Of a DNA stretch of 64,000 nucleotides, positions 11,253-20,962 are shown piece after piece (position 1 is the stretch's first letter; every line of letters starts with the position of its first letter). Source of the stretch: an uncultured Sphingopyxis sp. (lineage in GTDB: Bacteria; Pseudomonadota; Alphaproteobacteria; Sphingomonadales; Sphingomonadaceae); the NCBI GenBank assembly GCA_936933955.1, contig CAKZIN010000031.1, positions 1 through 64,000 on the forward strand. The letters are read 5' to 3'. The notes below the pieces were generated by a model. It ran no database searches. It saw only the letters and a list, made by a program, of their open reading frames with translations, and was not told the origin of the DNA. Position numbers and translations under genes: made by a program.

Positions 11253-12046
11253 CTGCTTTCGTGGAACAGCTCCTGCACCGCGGCGCACAGGTCCGCCTGC
11301 CGCATCAGATGCTCCCCGACGAGGAAACTATGGATCCCCGACCGGCGCAGACGGGCGATGTCGCCGGGGCCCGCGATCCCGCTTTCGCTCACGAAGCTAA
11401 CGCCCGGTGGAGCGAGCGGCGCGAGCCGTTCCGACAGCGCTATGTCGGTGGTGAAGCTGCGCAGGTCGCGGTTATTGACGCCGATGAGGTCGACGTCGGG
11501 GATCGCGAGCGCGCGGTCGAACTCGTCGCGGTCGTGCACCTCCACCAGCACGTCCATCCCCAACCGCCGGGCCCGCGCGTGCATCGCGTGAAGGTCGTCG
11601 TCGCCGAGCGCTGCGACGATCAGCAGCACAGCATCGGCACCTAAAGAGCGGCTTTCGTCGATCTGCCAGATGTCGACCATAAAATCCTTGCGCAGAGCGG
11701 GAAGCTCGCACGCTGCCCGCGCCGCGACGAGATATTCGTCTGCGCCCATGAAATAGGGCGTATCGGTCAGCACCGACAGGCAGGCGGCGCCCCCTGCGGC
11801 GTACGCGCGAGCATGCGCTGCTGGGTCAAAGTCGTCGCGGATCAGGCCCTTGGAGGGGCTCGCCTGTTTGATCTCGGCGATCAAGGCGGGGGCGCCGGCG
11901 GCGACTTTTCGCTCCAGCGCCGCACGGAAGCCGCGCGGTGGGCCTGCTTCGGCGATGGCCTGAGCGAGCGCAATCGGGTTGTGACCCGCTTTGCGCCGCG
12001 CGACTTCGGCGCGTGTCGTGGCGCAGATTTCATCGAGCTTGGACAT
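11249..12046 (-). CDS. trpC: Indole-3-glycerol-phosphate synthase
   Basis: A TIM-barrel enzyme of 265 residues that closes the ring of carboxyphenylamino-deoxyribulose phosphate to give indole-3-glycerol phosphate in tryptophan synthesis. Visible motifs include AEIKQASPSKGLI with the catalytic lysine, LRKDFMVD, GVNNRDL and SESGI. It is the last gene of the trp run; its ATG overlaps the trpD stop in the arrangement TGATG, indicating translational coupling. No PRAI (trpF) fusion is present. Confidence 0.97.
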   Translation of the reverse strand: MSKLDEICATTRAEVARRKAGHNPIALAQAIAEAGPPRGFRAALERKVAAGAPALIAEIKQASPSKGLIRDDFDPAAHARAYAAGGAACLSVLTDTPYFMGADEYLVAARAACELPALRKDFMVDIWQIDESRSLGADAVLLIVAALGDDDLHAMHARARRLGMDVLVEVHDRDEFDRALAIPDVDLIGVNNRDLRSFTTDIALSERLAPLAPPGVSFVSESGIAGPGDIARLRRSGIHSFLVGEHLMRQADLCAAVQELFHESS

Positions 12047-13023
12047 CAGAATGCCACCATCCGTTGCAGCAGTTCGCGAGCCCCGCCACCGTCGATCGCG
12101 CCCCGCGCCCGCTCGAGCGCGTCGGCGGCGTCACCGCCGACCCCCGCCACCAGCAACGCCGCTGCCGCATTCAGGAGGACCGTGTCGCGATAGGCGCCGC
12201 GCTCGCTCGAAAGGAGGCCGAGCAGTGCGCGCGCGTTGTCCTTTGCATCGCCGCCCCGCAGCGCCGCCGCCGGCGCGGGGTCGAGGCCCAGGGCGCGCGC
12301 ATCGAGTGCCGCGGGCGCCAGCCCCGCGCCAGCGACGTGCACCAGATTGTCGCCCTCCAGCCCGAGCTCATCCGCGCCTTCCGCGGACCGCACGACCATC
12401 ACGCGCTCCCCGCCCAGCGCGAGGAAAACGTCGGCGTAGTGGGCGACGTCGATGGCGGGAGCCACTCCGATCAGCTGGCGGCGAACGCTGGCGGGATTGG
12501 CGAGCGGGCCGAGCAGATTGATGATCGTCCGCCGCCCGATCGCCCGCCGAACGGGGGCGAGCGGCGCCAGCGCGGGGTGGAACGCGGGCGCGAACAGAAA
12601 GGCGATGCCGAGCGACGCCAGCATGTCCTCCGCCGCCTCGCTCGCGCGGGTGAGGTCGAGGCCAAGCGCTTCGAGCGTGTCCGCCGCCCCCGCGCGCGAG
12701 GAGGCGGCGCGATTGCCGTGCTTGGCGACCGGCACCCCGCAGGCTGCAACGACGAACGCCACCGCGGTCGAGACGTTGAGCGTATGCTGCCCATCGCCCC
12801 CAGTCCCGCAAACGTCGATTGCGTCGTCCGGCGCGGCGATCTGGCGCGCTCTCGACCGCAGCGCGCCTGCCGCGGCGACCAGCTCGTCGCGAGTGGCGGC
12901 ACGGTCCGCATAGGCCGAGAGGAACCGATGCGCCGCGGCCTCGTCGACCCGGCCGAACAGCTGATCGAACGCGGCCGCGGCGGTTGCGGCGTCGAGCGGA
13001 TGACGCGCATCTGGCAGCTTCAT
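12046..13023 (-). CDS. trpD: Anthranilate phosphoribosyltransferase
   Basis: Transfers phosphoribose from PRPP to anthranilate. It has 325 residues, with the PRPP-binding signature DVCGTGGDGQHTLN, the KHGNRAASS motif and a complete class IV glycosyltransferase domain. The start is the ATG at 13023 (MKLPDARHPL), which overlaps the trpG stop as ATGA. The longer upstream reading is out-of-frame trpG sequence. Stop and trpC start overlap by one base. Confidence 0.97.
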   Translation of the reverse strand: MKLPDARHPLDAATAAAAFDQLFGRVDEAAAHRFLSAYADRAATRDELVAAAGALRSRARQIAAPDDAIDVCGTGGDGQHTLNVSTAVAFVVAACGVPVAKHGNRAASSRAGAADTLEALGLDLTRASEAAEDMLASLGIAFLFAPAFHPALAPLAPVRRAIGRRTIINLLGPLANPASVRRQLIGVAPAIDVAHYADVFLALGGERVMVVRSAEGADELGLEGDNLVHVAGAGLAPAALDARALGLDPAPAAALRGGDAKDNARALLGLLSSERGAYRDTVLLNAAAALLVAGVGGDAADALERARGAIDGGGARELLQRMVAF

Positions 13024-13604
13024 GGGAGCGGCCGCGGTTCGATCCCGCAAATACGCAGGAAGTTCGCGAGCAGCGCGTGGCCGTGCTCCGTGGCGATGCT
13101 TTCGGGATGGAACTGCACCCCGTGGATCGGGAGCGTGGGGTGCCGCAGCCCCATGATGGCGCCGTCCGGGCTGTGCGCGTTGGCGACGAGCGGCGCCGGG
13201 CAATCCTCGACGATCAAGCTGTGGTAGCGCGTCGCGAGGTAGGGGGAGGGGAGGCCCTCGAACACGCCGCTCGCGTCATGCTCGACCGGAGCGGTCTTGC
13301 CGTGCATCAGATGACCGCGAACGACGCGGCCGCCGAAATGCTGCCCGATCGCCTGATGCCCGAGGCACACGCCGAGGAGCGGCACCGCGCGCTCTTCGCA
13401 CTGGGCGATGAGGGGGAGGGTGATCCCGGCGTCGTCCGGGGTGCCGGGCCCGGGAGAGATCAGCACTCCGTCAGGCGCGAGATCGAGCGCGTGCTCGGGC
13501 GTGATGGCGTCGTTCCGCTCGACGCGAACGAGCGCGCCCAGCTGCTCGAGATAGTGGACAAGGTTGAAGGTGAAGCTGTCGTAATTGTCGATGACGAGGA
13601 TCAT
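13020..13604 (-). CDS. trpG: Anthranilate synthase glutamine amidotransferase subunit
   Basis: A class I glutamine amidotransferase of 194 residues that delivers ammonia from glutamine to TrpE. The nucleophilic cysteine lies in GVCLGHQ and the histidine-glutamate pair in GVQFHPES; SPGPGTP is also present. The start is the ATG at 13604 (MILVIDNYDSF), overlapping the trpE stop in ATGA. The subunit may also serve aminodeoxychorismate synthase, as is common when only one copy exists, but this cannot be told from the window. Confidence 0.96.
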   Translation of the reverse strand: MILVIDNYDSFTFNLVHYLEQLGALVRVERNDAITPEHALDLAPDGVLISPGPGTPDDAGITLPLIAQCEERAVPLLGVCLGHQAIGQHFGGRVVRGHLMHGKTAPVEHDASGVFEGLPSPYLATRYHSLIVEDCPAPLVANAHSPDGAIMGLRHPTLPIHGVQFHPESIATEHGHALLANFLRICGIEPRPLP

Positions 13605-15106
13605 AACGGCGACCCTTCTCGCGCCAGACGGCGTGCCTCGTCCGCCGCGCGGAACAGCGCGCGCGCCTTGGCTTCGCATTCGCACTGTTCGGAGGCGGGG
13701 TCGCTATCGGCAACGATACCGGCACCGGCGGTCACGTGGAGCACACCATCCTTGATCACCCCGGTGCGCAGGACGATGCAGCTGTCCATCGAACCGTCCG
13801 CGGCGAAATAGGCGATACCGCCGGCGTAGGCTCCGCGGGTTTCGGGCTCCAGCGCCGCGATGATCTGTGCCGCTCGCACCTTTGGCGCGCCCGAGACGGT
13901 GCCCGCCGGAAAGCCTGCGAAAAGCGCATCGAGCGCGTCGCTACCATCGCGCAGGTCGCCGGTGACGTTGGAAACGATGTGCATGACGTGGCTGTAATGC
14001 TCGACGGTGAAGCTCTCGGTGACGGTGACGCTTCCGGGTGCAGCGGCGCGGCCGACATCGTTGCGACCGAGGTCGAGCAGCATGAGATGCTCCGCGCGCT
14101 CCTTGGGGTCGGCGAGCAGTTCCCCGCGCAGCGCAACATCTTCGGCCTCGTCGCGGCCGCGCGGGCGCGTGCCCGCAATCGGTCGGACGGTGATGCGCCT
14201 GTCCCGCACCCGCACGAGGATTTCCGGGCTCGACCCGACGATCGCGAAGTTGGGGAGGTCGAGGAAATAGAGGAAGGGTGAGGGGTTGATCCGCCGCAGC
14301 GCGCGGTAGAGCGCCAACGGCGGGAGCGCGAAATGCTGGGTAAAGCGCTGCGCCAGCACCACCTGGAATATGTCCCCTGCGGCGATGTGCGCCTGCGCTT
14401 GCCGCACCATCTCGGCATAGCGTTGCGGCGCGATCGCGTGCGTAATCGCCGCGCGCTCGCTCGCAGCCGGAGGGGGCTGTGGGGCAGAGGCCGGGGCGGG
14501 GGCGGACAGGCGGGTGAGCGCTTCGTCGATTCGGGAACGGGCCGCGGCTTCATCGCCGCCAGCCCACACCGGCGCGATCAGGTCGAGCGTGTCGGCCAGG
14601 CGGTCGAAGACGAGCAGCAGCGTCGGCCGCACGAACACGAGGTCGGGCACGGCAAGCTCGCTCGGCGCAGCGCGCCCCACCGGCTCCACCAGCGCAAAAC
14701 TCTCGTACGAGAAATAGCCGACGAGGAACGCGAGCGCGTTCGGCAGCCCCTCAGGAAGCGGGTCGATCCGGCACTCTGCCGCCAGTGCGCGAAGCGCCTG
14801 AAGCGGATCGCCCGTGACGGGTTCGAACGCGGCGCGGTCCTCGCGCCATTGTCGGTTGACCTGCGCTTGCACGCCCGTGCCACGCAGGACGAGATCGGGT
14901 TCGATCCCGAGCAGGCTATAGCGCCCGCGGATCGCTCCGCCTTCCACGCTTTCAAGCAGCCAATCGCCGCGCCCCGGCTCAAACAGGCGTTGCGCCGCGG
15001 CGACCGCCGTCAGCGTATCGGCGACGACGCGGCGATGGACCAGACGCGCCAAAATTGCAGGCGCGGCCGCCCTCGCGGCAGCCTCCTCCGTGGGAGCCGG
15101 GGTCAT
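13601..15106 (-). CDS. trpE: Anthranilate synthase component I
   Basis: Converts chorismate to anthranilate with TrpG-supplied ammonia. It has 501 residues from the ATG at 15106 (MTPAPTEE), 8 nt after the ppiD stop. The N-terminal regulatory region includes LLESVEGG, part of the tryptophan feedback site. The C-terminal chorismate-binding domain has RPIAGTRPRG, ELLADPKERAEHLMLLDLGRND and GTVSGAPKVRA. No leader peptide or attenuator is visible because the gene directly follows ppiD, so regulation by attenuation immediately upstream is unlikely. Confidence 0.96.
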   Translation of the reverse strand: MTPAPTEEAAARAAAPAILARLVHRRVVADTLTAVAAAQRLFEPGRGDWLLESVEGGAIRGRYSLLGIEPDLVLRGTGVQAQVNRQWREDRAAFEPVTGDPLQALRALAAECRIDPLPEGLPNALAFLVGYFSYESFALVEPVGRAAPSELAVPDLVFVRPTLLLVFDRLADTLDLIAPVWAGGDEAAARSRIDEALTRLSAPAPASAPQPPPAASERAAITHAIAPQRYAEMVRQAQAHIAAGDIFQVVLAQRFTQHFALPPLALYRALRRINPSPFLYFLDLPNFAIVGSSPEILVRVRDRRITVRPIAGTRPRGRDEAEDVALRGELLADPKERAEHLMLLDLGRNDVGRAAAPGSVTVTESFTVEHYSHVMHIVSNVTGDLRDGSDALDALFAGFPAGTVSGAPKVRAAQIIAALEPETRGAYAGGIAYFAADGSMDSCIVLRTGVIKDGVLHVTAGAGIVADSDPASEQCECEAKARALFRAADEARRLAREGSPL

Positions 15107-15114
15107 CGCATCGT

Positions 15115-17043
15115 TCAGCCAGCGTTGGGGTCGAGCGTACCGCTGAGCTCGCGGCGCAGGCGCTCGACCGCCGCCTGATCCAGGCGGATCGGTGCATGGC
15201 GACGCGCCGCGCCGAGCAGCGTCTCGACCATTTCGCTGCCGAGTGCCTGTCCGAACTGCGCCTTTACCGCCTGACGCAGCTGCGGATTGCTGGTCGCAGG
15301 CGCGGGTTCCGCGCGCTCCGACCGGATCACCATCCACCCCGCGCGGCCCGGCATCTCGAGCGTGCGGACTTGGCCCGGCGCGAGCGTGAACAGCAGCGCG
15401 ATTTCGGGCGGCACGCCGCGTCCGCCAAGCGTCGAGATACGCTGACCGGAGATCGGCTGCACCGCTCCCGCAGCGCCGCTGGCGGCGGCCGCCGCGGACA
15501 ACTCGGTGCCGCGCTCGACAGCCTGCGAAATGGTGCGGGCACGAGCACGCGCGGCCTTATTCCCTTCCTCAAGCCGCCAGTCAGCGACCACGCGCTCGCG
15601 AATATCGCCGAGCGCGGGGGGCGCCGAGGGGAGCAGCTGTGCGAGTTCGACCAGCGCGAACTTCTGCGCTTCACCTTGGCCGATCGGGACGATCGTGCCG
15701 GGCTCACCCTCGTGGAGGCCGAAGCCCGCCTGCTTGACCGCTTCAACATCGGCGTTGGCGCTCTGTGAAGCGGCGGTGAGCTGCGGCGTCTCGACGACGG
15801 TGAGGCCATTGCCCTGCGCGATGTTGCGGAGGCTCTCGCCGCCTCCGAACGCGTCCTGCATGGCGTTGAACCGCTGGGCAACGGCAGCACGGCGCTTTTC
15901 GGTGGTGAGCGCGGTGCGAAGTTCGCCGGAGGCCTGCGCCAGCGTCCGCGCCGGCCGGGTGTCGACGCCCTCAAGCTGGAGAATGGCGAAGCCGAGCGGA
16001 ACCGCGAGAGGTGCGCTCACCCCGCGCGGTGTCAGTGCGTAAGCGGCACGCGCAGCATCGGTGCTGGTCGCCTGCGCAAGCTGCTGCTGGCTGGTGGCCG
16101 AGGTCTGCGAGGTCTGGAGACCCGCAGCGCGCGCGGCGGCGTCGAGCCCGCCCCGCGGCGCGGCCGCGGCGATGCGATCCGCTGTGGCACGATCGCCTGC
16201 GATGACCATGCGGAAACGACGCGTCTCCTGCGCGGCAAAGTCGCTCTGGCGGGCGCGGAAGCGTTCGGCCACCTCGGCGTCGGTTACCGTCACACCGACG
16301 TTCGCCGTCGCCGGATCGAAGATGGCGTAGCGCAACACGCGCCGCTCCGGCAGCGCATAGCGTGCGCGCTGCGCGGTGTAGTAGCTTTGCAGGGCTTGCG
16401 CGCTGGGCGGGGTGGAGGGCGCAAAGCGCGCTGCGGGAATGAACAGCGCGCGCCCGAAACGACGCTCGAGCAGCATCGCGGTGTAGGCGTCGGCAACTGC
16501 CTCCGGCGCCGGGCCGACTTGCGCGCCCGGGGCGAGCAGCTGGCGCGCGATGATGCTGCCGCGGATTTCGTCGCGCAGGTCGTCGGCGGTCAAGCCACGC
16601 TCGCGCAGCGCGCCCTTCAGCACATTTTCGTCGAACCGGCCGGCGGGACCGGCAAAGGCGGGGTTCTGCGCGATGATCGCATCGACGGTCGCATTGTCGA
16701 TCGCGATGCCGAGCGAAGCGGCATATTGGCGCACCGCGGCGAGCTCCGTCATCTCGCGCACGGTGCGGTCGAACGCGCCGCTCGCGGCAAAGGCCTCGCG
16801 GGTGAGGCCGGGCTGCTGCTCTTGCGCCTGGCGAAAGGCGGCGTCGAAGCGCTGACGCACCGCGTTGATCGAGATCTGCTCGGACCCGACTCGCGCGATA
16901 TTGCCCTGGCTGACGCTCGTCCCGCCCGCGCTCACATTCTGCACGTCGCCCATCGCGAACGACACGCCCATGATGACCAGGAATCCTAGCGCCAGCGCGA
17001 CGCCGATCTTGGAACTGAACAGGCGACGCAGGGTCGTGATCAT
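15115..17043 (-). CDS. ppiD: PpiD/SurA-type periplasmic peptidyl-prolyl isomerase chaperone
   Basis: A membrane-anchored periplasmic chaperone of 642 residues. The N-terminus (MITTLRRLFSSK) leads into a single membrane helix at about residues 12-31, then a SurA-like helical region from about 50 to 190, a parvulin-like middle region and a second domain in the C-terminal third. The family helps newly exported outer-membrane proteins leave the Sec translocon. The start at 17043 is preferred over an upstream reading rich in arginine and proline. It heads the run that continues into trpE with only 8 nt between them. Confidence 0.88.
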   Translation of the reverse strand: MITTLRRLFSSKIGVALALGFLVIMGVSFAMGDVQNVSAGGTSVSQGNIARVGSEQISINAVRQRFDAAFRQAQEQQPGLTREAFAASGAFDRTVREMTELAAVRQYAASLGIAIDNATVDAIIAQNPAFAGPAGRFDENVLKGALRERGLTADDLRDEIRGSIIARQLLAPGAQVGPAPEAVADAYTAMLLERRFGRALFIPAARFAPSTPPSAQALQSYYTAQRARYALPERRVLRYAIFDPATANVGVTVTDAEVAERFRARQSDFAAQETRRFRMVIAGDRATADRIAAAAPRGGLDAAARAAGLQTSQTSATSQQQLAQATSTDAARAAYALTPRGVSAPLAVPLGFAILQLEGVDTRPARTLAQASGELRTALTTEKRRAAVAQRFNAMQDAFGGGESLRNIAQGNGLTVVETPQLTAASQSANADVEAVKQAGFGLHEGEPGTIVPIGQGEAQKFALVELAQLLPSAPPALGDIRERVVADWRLEEGNKAARARARTISQAVERGTELSAAAAASGAAGAVQPISGQRISTLGGRGVPPEIALLFTLAPGQVRTLEMPGRAGWMVIRSERAEPAPATSNPQLRQAVKAQFGQALGSEMVETLLGAARRHAPIRLDQAAVERLRRELSGTLDPNAG

Positions 17044-17214
17044 GGGACGCGGATATCCTGACAAGGCGGAAGGCTGGCGGCACAGCACGGCGCTGCACGG
17101 CGGAGCGGCTTTAGGCGGCACCCTCCGGCGCTTCAAGCCTGCCAGCGGGTTGAGGGACGCGAGCCGTACCGCTAGGCGGCGCGGACCCAGCTAGGGTGCG
17201 ACAAGGAGAGCGAC

Positions 17215-17961
17215 GTGGCGCGAACGCCGTTGATTGCAGGCAACTGGAAGATGAACGGTCTGCGGGCCTCGCTCACGGAAGCCGATCGCATCGCTGAAGA
17301 GGCACAGCGCCATGACGGGGTCGAGGTTGTGCTGTGCCCGCCTGCGACGCTCGTAGCTGCGCTCGCGGAGCGGGTTGGCGATCTTGTCGGCGTCGGCGGG
17401 CAGGACTGCCATGCTGAGGCCAAGGGCGCTTACACCGGCTCCATAGCCGCGCCGATGCTGACCGATGCAGGCGCGCAATGGGTGATCGTCGGCCACAGCG
17501 AGCGGCGCGAAGGGTTCGGCGAGACCGACGCTGACGTGCGCGCGAAGGTCGCCGCGGCGCGCGCGGCGGGCCTTCGCATCATCCTCTGCGTCGGTGAACC
17601 GCTCGCCGTCCGCGACGCGGGTGAGGCGGAGGGATATGTTCTGCGGCAGGTCGCAGGGTCGTTGCCGGAGGAGGGTGTCGGGCCCGACATCGCCATCGCC
17701 TACGAACCGATCTGGGCGATCGGCACCGGCCGCGTCGCTGCGGTCGAAGACGTCGCCGCCATGCACAGCGCCATCCGCGCGGCGCTAGGCGGGAGGGGAG
17801 CCACTGCGCGCATCCTCTATGGCGGATCGGTCAACGCCGCGAACGCGCGCGACCTGCTTGCGCTCGACGATGTCGACGGCGCCCTCGTCGGCGGCGCGAG
17901 CCTGACGGCGGAGGCGTTCGTGCCGATCATCGCAGCGGCGGCGGACGCGTCACGCGGTTGA
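17215..17961 (+). CDS. tpiA: Triosephosphate isomerase
   Basis: Interconverts dihydroxyacetone phosphate and glyceraldehyde 3-phosphate. It has 248 residues, with GNWKMNG (catalytic lysine), IVGHSERR (histidine), AYEPIWAIGTG (catalytic glutamate) and the phosphate-binding YGGSVN. The start is a GTG at 17215 with AAGGAG 6 nt upstream. It is divergent from ppiD and is followed on the same strand by secG and pyrG, a common alphaproteobacterial order. Confidence 0.97.
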   Translation: MARTPLIAGNWKMNGLRASLTEADRIAEEAQRHDGVEVVLCPPATLVAALAERVGDLVGVGGQDCHAEAKGAYTGSIAAPMLTDAGAQWVIVGHSERREGFGETDADVRAKVAAARAAGLRIILCVGEPLAVRDAGEAEGYVLRQVAGSLPEEGVGPDIAIAYEPIWAIGTGRVAAVEDVAAMHSAIRAALGGRGATARILYGGSVNAANARDLLALDDVDGALVGGASLTAEAFVPIIAAAADASRG

Positions 17962-18059
17962 TCGCGCGAGCCGCCTCGCCTAAGTGCGCGCCGACATAAT
18001 AGGGCGCGCACAGAACTCCCGCGCCCTCGCGTATTTCAATCGAAGGCTGATCTGGCGCC

Positions 18060-18512
18060 ATGCTCGTTTTCCTGCTCGTCCTCCAGGCGCTCGTCGCTGC
18101 GGCGCTGATCGCCGTCATCCTCGCGCAGAAGTCGGAGGGCGGTGGCCTCGGCACAGGGGGTAGCCCGACCGGGTTCCTGTCGGCACGCGGGGCGGCGGAC
18201 TTCATGACGCGCTCGACCGCGGTGCTGGCGTCGGTGTTCGTCGCGCTGTGCGTCGCTCTCGCAGTCGTCGCGTCGATGCAGCACAAGACGAGCACGGTCG
18301 ATACCAGCGCGGTTCCCACTACCGCCCCGACCGGAGCGACCCCGGGCGCGCTGCCGACCGGGCCGTCGGTGCCCGTGGGCGGAGGCGCTCCGCTGAACCC
18401 GGTGCAGGGCCTGCCGAACGCTGGGTTAGCGCCCACGACGCCGGTTACGTCGGCGCCGGTCGCGCCTCCTCCGGCGACGGCTCCGGCGCAGGGCGTTCCC
18501 GTCCAGAAGTAA
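18060..18512 (+). CDS. secG: Preprotein translocase subunit SecG
   Basis: A small accessory subunit of the SecYEG channel, 150 residues. Two membrane helices (about residues 1-20 and 54-74) flank the conserved cytoplasmic loop with AQKSEGGGLG, GFLSARGAADFMTRSTA. The remaining C-terminal half is a low-complexity tail rich in proline, alanine, threonine and glycine, longer than in enterobacterial SecG but usual in alphaproteobacteria. It lies between tpiA and pyrG. Confidence 0.95.
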   Translation: MLVFLLVLQALVAAALIAVILAQKSEGGGLGTGGSPTGFLSARGAADFMTRSTAVLASVFVALCVALAVVASMQHKTSTVDTSAVPTTAPTGATPGALPTGPSVPVGGGAPLNPVQGLPNAGLAPTTPVTSAPVAPPPATAPAQGVPVQK

Positions 18513-18628
18513 CGCGTCGGCGGCCCCTCGACGGCTTCGCACTTCGCACTTCGCAGACACGCAAAGCCGGAGCGCCTCGCCGGGGGCGCTTGCGCGGCGA
18601 CCATGCCCGGCGCTAGGTGGCTGTCCCC

Positions 18629-20260
18629 ATGGCTCGATATATTTTCATCACCGGCGGCGTCGTTTCGTCGCTGGGTAAGGGGCTGATGGCGGCGAGCCTT
18701 GCGGCGCTGCTTCAGGCGCGCGGCTACCGGGTGCGCATCCGTAAGTTCGACCCCTACCTCAACGTCGATCCGGGGACGATGTCGCCCTATCAGCACGGCG
18801 AGGTCTATGTCACCGACGACGGCGCGGAGACCGATCTCGACCTCGGCCATTACGAGCGGTTCACCGGGGTCGCATCGCGCCAGAGCGACAACATCACCTC
18901 GGGCCGCATCTACCAGACGATCATCCAGCGTGAGCGGCGGGGCGATTATCTGGGCGCGACGGTGCAGGTGATCCCGCACGTCACCGATGCGATCAAGGCG
19001 TTCGCGACCGCCGAAACGGATGACCTCGACTTCGTACTGTGTGAGATCGGGGGGACCGTCGGCGACATCGAATCGCTGCCTTTCATCGAAGCCATTCGCC
19101 AGTTGCGCAACGAACTGGGGCGCAACCAGTCGATCTCGATCCACGTCACGCTGGTGCCGTTCGTGGCGGCCGCGGGTGAACTCAAGACCAAGCCGACGCA
19201 GCATAGCGTGCGCGAACTGGCCTCGCTCGGCGTGCAGCCCGACGTGCTCGTCTGCCGCGCAGAGCATCCGCTGCCCGCCGGCGAGCGCGCCAAGATCGCG
19301 CAGTTCTGCAACGTCCGGCCCGAAGCGGTCATCCCCGCGCTCGACGCCGCGTCGATCTACGCGGTGCCGCTGCAATATCATGCCGCGGGGCTCGACGATG
19401 AGGTCCTGCGCGCGTTCGGTATCGAGCCCGAGGGCGAGCCGGACCTCCAGCGCTGGATCGACATCAACGACCGCCTCTCCAATCCCGAAGGCGAGGTTAC
19501 AATCGGCGTTGTGGGCAAATATGTCGGCCTGCCCGACGCGTATAAGTCGCTCAGCGAGGCGCTGGTGCACGGCGGCATCGCCAACCGCGTGAAGGTGCAC
19601 ATCCGCTGGATCGACGCCGAAATCTTCGAGCGTGAGGGGAGCGATGTCGCGCCTTCGCTCGAACCGCTGCACGCGATCCTCGTCCCCGGCGCCTTTGGGG
19701 AGCGCGGCGCGGGCGGCAAGATCGCCGCCATCCGCTTCGCCCGCGAGCGCGGCGTTCCCTATTTCGGCATCTGTTTCGGGATGCAGATGGCGTGCATCGA
19801 CGCCGCGCGCGATGCGGGGGTGCTCGATGCGTCCTCGACCGAGTTCGGCCCTACCAGCGAACCCGTCGTCGGCCTCATCACTGAATGGATGAGCGCGGAA
19901 GGGCTGCAGCAGCGCGAGGAGGGCGGCGACCTCGGCGGCACCATGCGCCTCGGCGCCTACGACGCGAAGTTGTCGGGCAACAGTCGCGTCGCGAGCATCT
20001 ATGGCGGAACCGACATCTCGGAACGCCATCGCCACCGCTACGAAGTCAACGGCGCCTATCGCGAGGCGATGGAGCGGAGCGGGCTGGTGTTTTCAGGCAT
20101 GTCGCCCGATGGGCTGCTCCCTGAAATCGTCGAGCGTCCCGACCATCCGTGGTTCGTGGCGGTGCAGTACCATCCGGAACTAAAATCCAAACCCTTTGAC
20201 CCGCACCCGCTGTTTGCGAGCTTCGTCGAAGCTGCGGTGGCGCAGAGCCGGTTGGTCTAG
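18629..20260 (+). CDS. pyrG: CTP synthase
   Basis: Makes CTP from UTP, ATP and glutamine. It has 543 residues from the ATG at 18629 (MARYIFITGGVVSSLGKG) with AGGTGG 8 nt upstream. The N-terminal amidoligase domain carries the P-loop SSLGKG and the substrate loop. The C-terminal class I glutaminase has the nucleophile in GICFGMQM and the histidine-glutamate pair in VQYHPE. Length and motifs are complete. A strong hairpin follows 19 nt after the stop. Confidence 0.98.
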   Translation: MARYIFITGGVVSSLGKGLMAASLAALLQARGYRVRIRKFDPYLNVDPGTMSPYQHGEVYVTDDGAETDLDLGHYERFTGVASRQSDNITSGRIYQTIIQRERRGDYLGATVQVIPHVTDAIKAFATAETDDLDFVLCEIGGTVGDIESLPFIEAIRQLRNELGRNQSISIHVTLVPFVAAAGELKTKPTQHSVRELASLGVQPDVLVCRAEHPLPAGERAKIAQFCNVRPEAVIPALDAASIYAVPLQYHAAGLDDEVLRAFGIEPEGEPDLQRWIDINDRLSNPEGEVTIGVVGKYVGLPDAYKSLSEALVHGGIANRVKVHIRWIDAEIFEREGSDVAPSLEPLHAILVPGAFGERGAGGKIAAIRFARERGVPYFGICFGMQMACIDAARDAGVLDASSTEFGPTSEPVVGLITEWMSAEGLQQREEGGDLGGTMRLGAYDAKLSGNSRVASIYGGTDISERHRHRYEVNGAYREAMERSGLVFSGMSPDGLLPEIVERPDHPWFVAVQYHPELKSKPFDPHPLFASFVEAAVAQSRLV

Positions 20261-20278
20261 AGCGGCGTTTAAATGCAA

Positions 20279-20307
20279 CGTCGCCCCGGATCAGGTCCGG
20301 GGCGACG
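20279..20307. terminator. Hairpin between pyrG and the convergent heat-shock gene
   Basis: A perfect 12-bp inverted repeat (arms 20279-20290 and 20296-20307, 5-nt loop) closed by GC-rich pairs. No T-tract follows on either strand, so it is a hairpin that could terminate or protect transcripts rather than a canonical intrinsic terminator. Confidence 0.6.
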
Positions 20308-20449
20308 GGGTGGGTTGTTGAAACGAGTTCAGCCCGACGATGCGAGGGGTCGGTAGACCCACACAGTCGTCATTGCGAGCGAAGCGAAGCAGCTCAGCGA
20401 CAGCCAATTGCCCCTGAATGCCCCGCAACGACAGCTCGACCGTCCAAAC

Positions 20450-20962
20450 TTAGTTTGTCGTACCTTCGCCGATCGGCGTGGACACAGCCGTTTCGGTGTC
20501 GGTCTTGGCCGGCGCATTCTCAATCGTCGTGCTGCCGCCGCCGATGTTGATCGTCTGCGGCTTCAGCGCCTCAGGAATCTCGCGCAGCAGTTCGATCGTC
20601 AGCAGCCCATCGGCGAGGTCCGCGTTCGTCACGCGCACGAAATCGGCGAGGTCGAAACGGCGTTCGAAGCTGCGGTTGGCAATACCGTGGTGGACGAACT
20701 GCGTCCGGGGCGTCTCAGCCTCCGCCTTCTTCCCCTTCACGATCAGCGCATTCTGCTGCGCCACGATCTCAAGCTCGTCACGACGGAAGCCGGCGACGGC
20801 GATGGTGATGCGGTAGCTGTTCTGGTCGAGCCGTTCGATGTTGAACGGCGGGTAGTTGTCGCCACTCGACCCGTTGGTTTGCGTGGCATTCTCCAACGCC
20901 TCGAACAGCTTGTCGAAACCGACGAAGCTGCGGCGATAGGGTCCGAAATCAAAACGCGTCAT
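20450..20962 (-). CDS. Small heat-shock protein (Hsp20/IbpA type)
   Basis: An ATP-independent holdase of 170 residues that binds aggregating proteins under heat stress. The alpha-crystallin domain spans roughly residues 35-135 with PPFNIERLDQNSYRITIAVAG, LIVKGKK and the DGLLTIEL signature; the start MTRFDFGPYRRSFVGFD matches class A bacterial Hsp20s. Of two adjacent ATGs, 20962 is preferred because GGGAG lies 6 nt upstream. That Shine-Dalgarno is sequestered in a ROSE-type hairpin. The last 25 residues are divergent. Confidence 0.94.
   Translation of the reverse strand: MTRFDFGPYRRSFVGFDKLFEALENATQTNGSSGDNYPPFNIERLDQNSYRITIAVAGFRRDELEIVAQQNALIVKGKKAEAETPRTQFVHHGIANRSFERRFDLADFVRVTNADLADGLLTIELLREIPEALKPQTINIGGGSTTIENAPAKTDTETAVSTPIGEGTTN

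Noticed and set aside
15107..15114. Possible trp leader or attenuator before trpE
   Set aside because: trpE follows ppiD by 8 nt; there is no room for a leader peptide and terminator.
17927..20035. A leftward open frame of 702 codons across tpiA, secG and pyrG
   Set aside because: Antisense to three well-supported genes; composition is typical of shadow frames.
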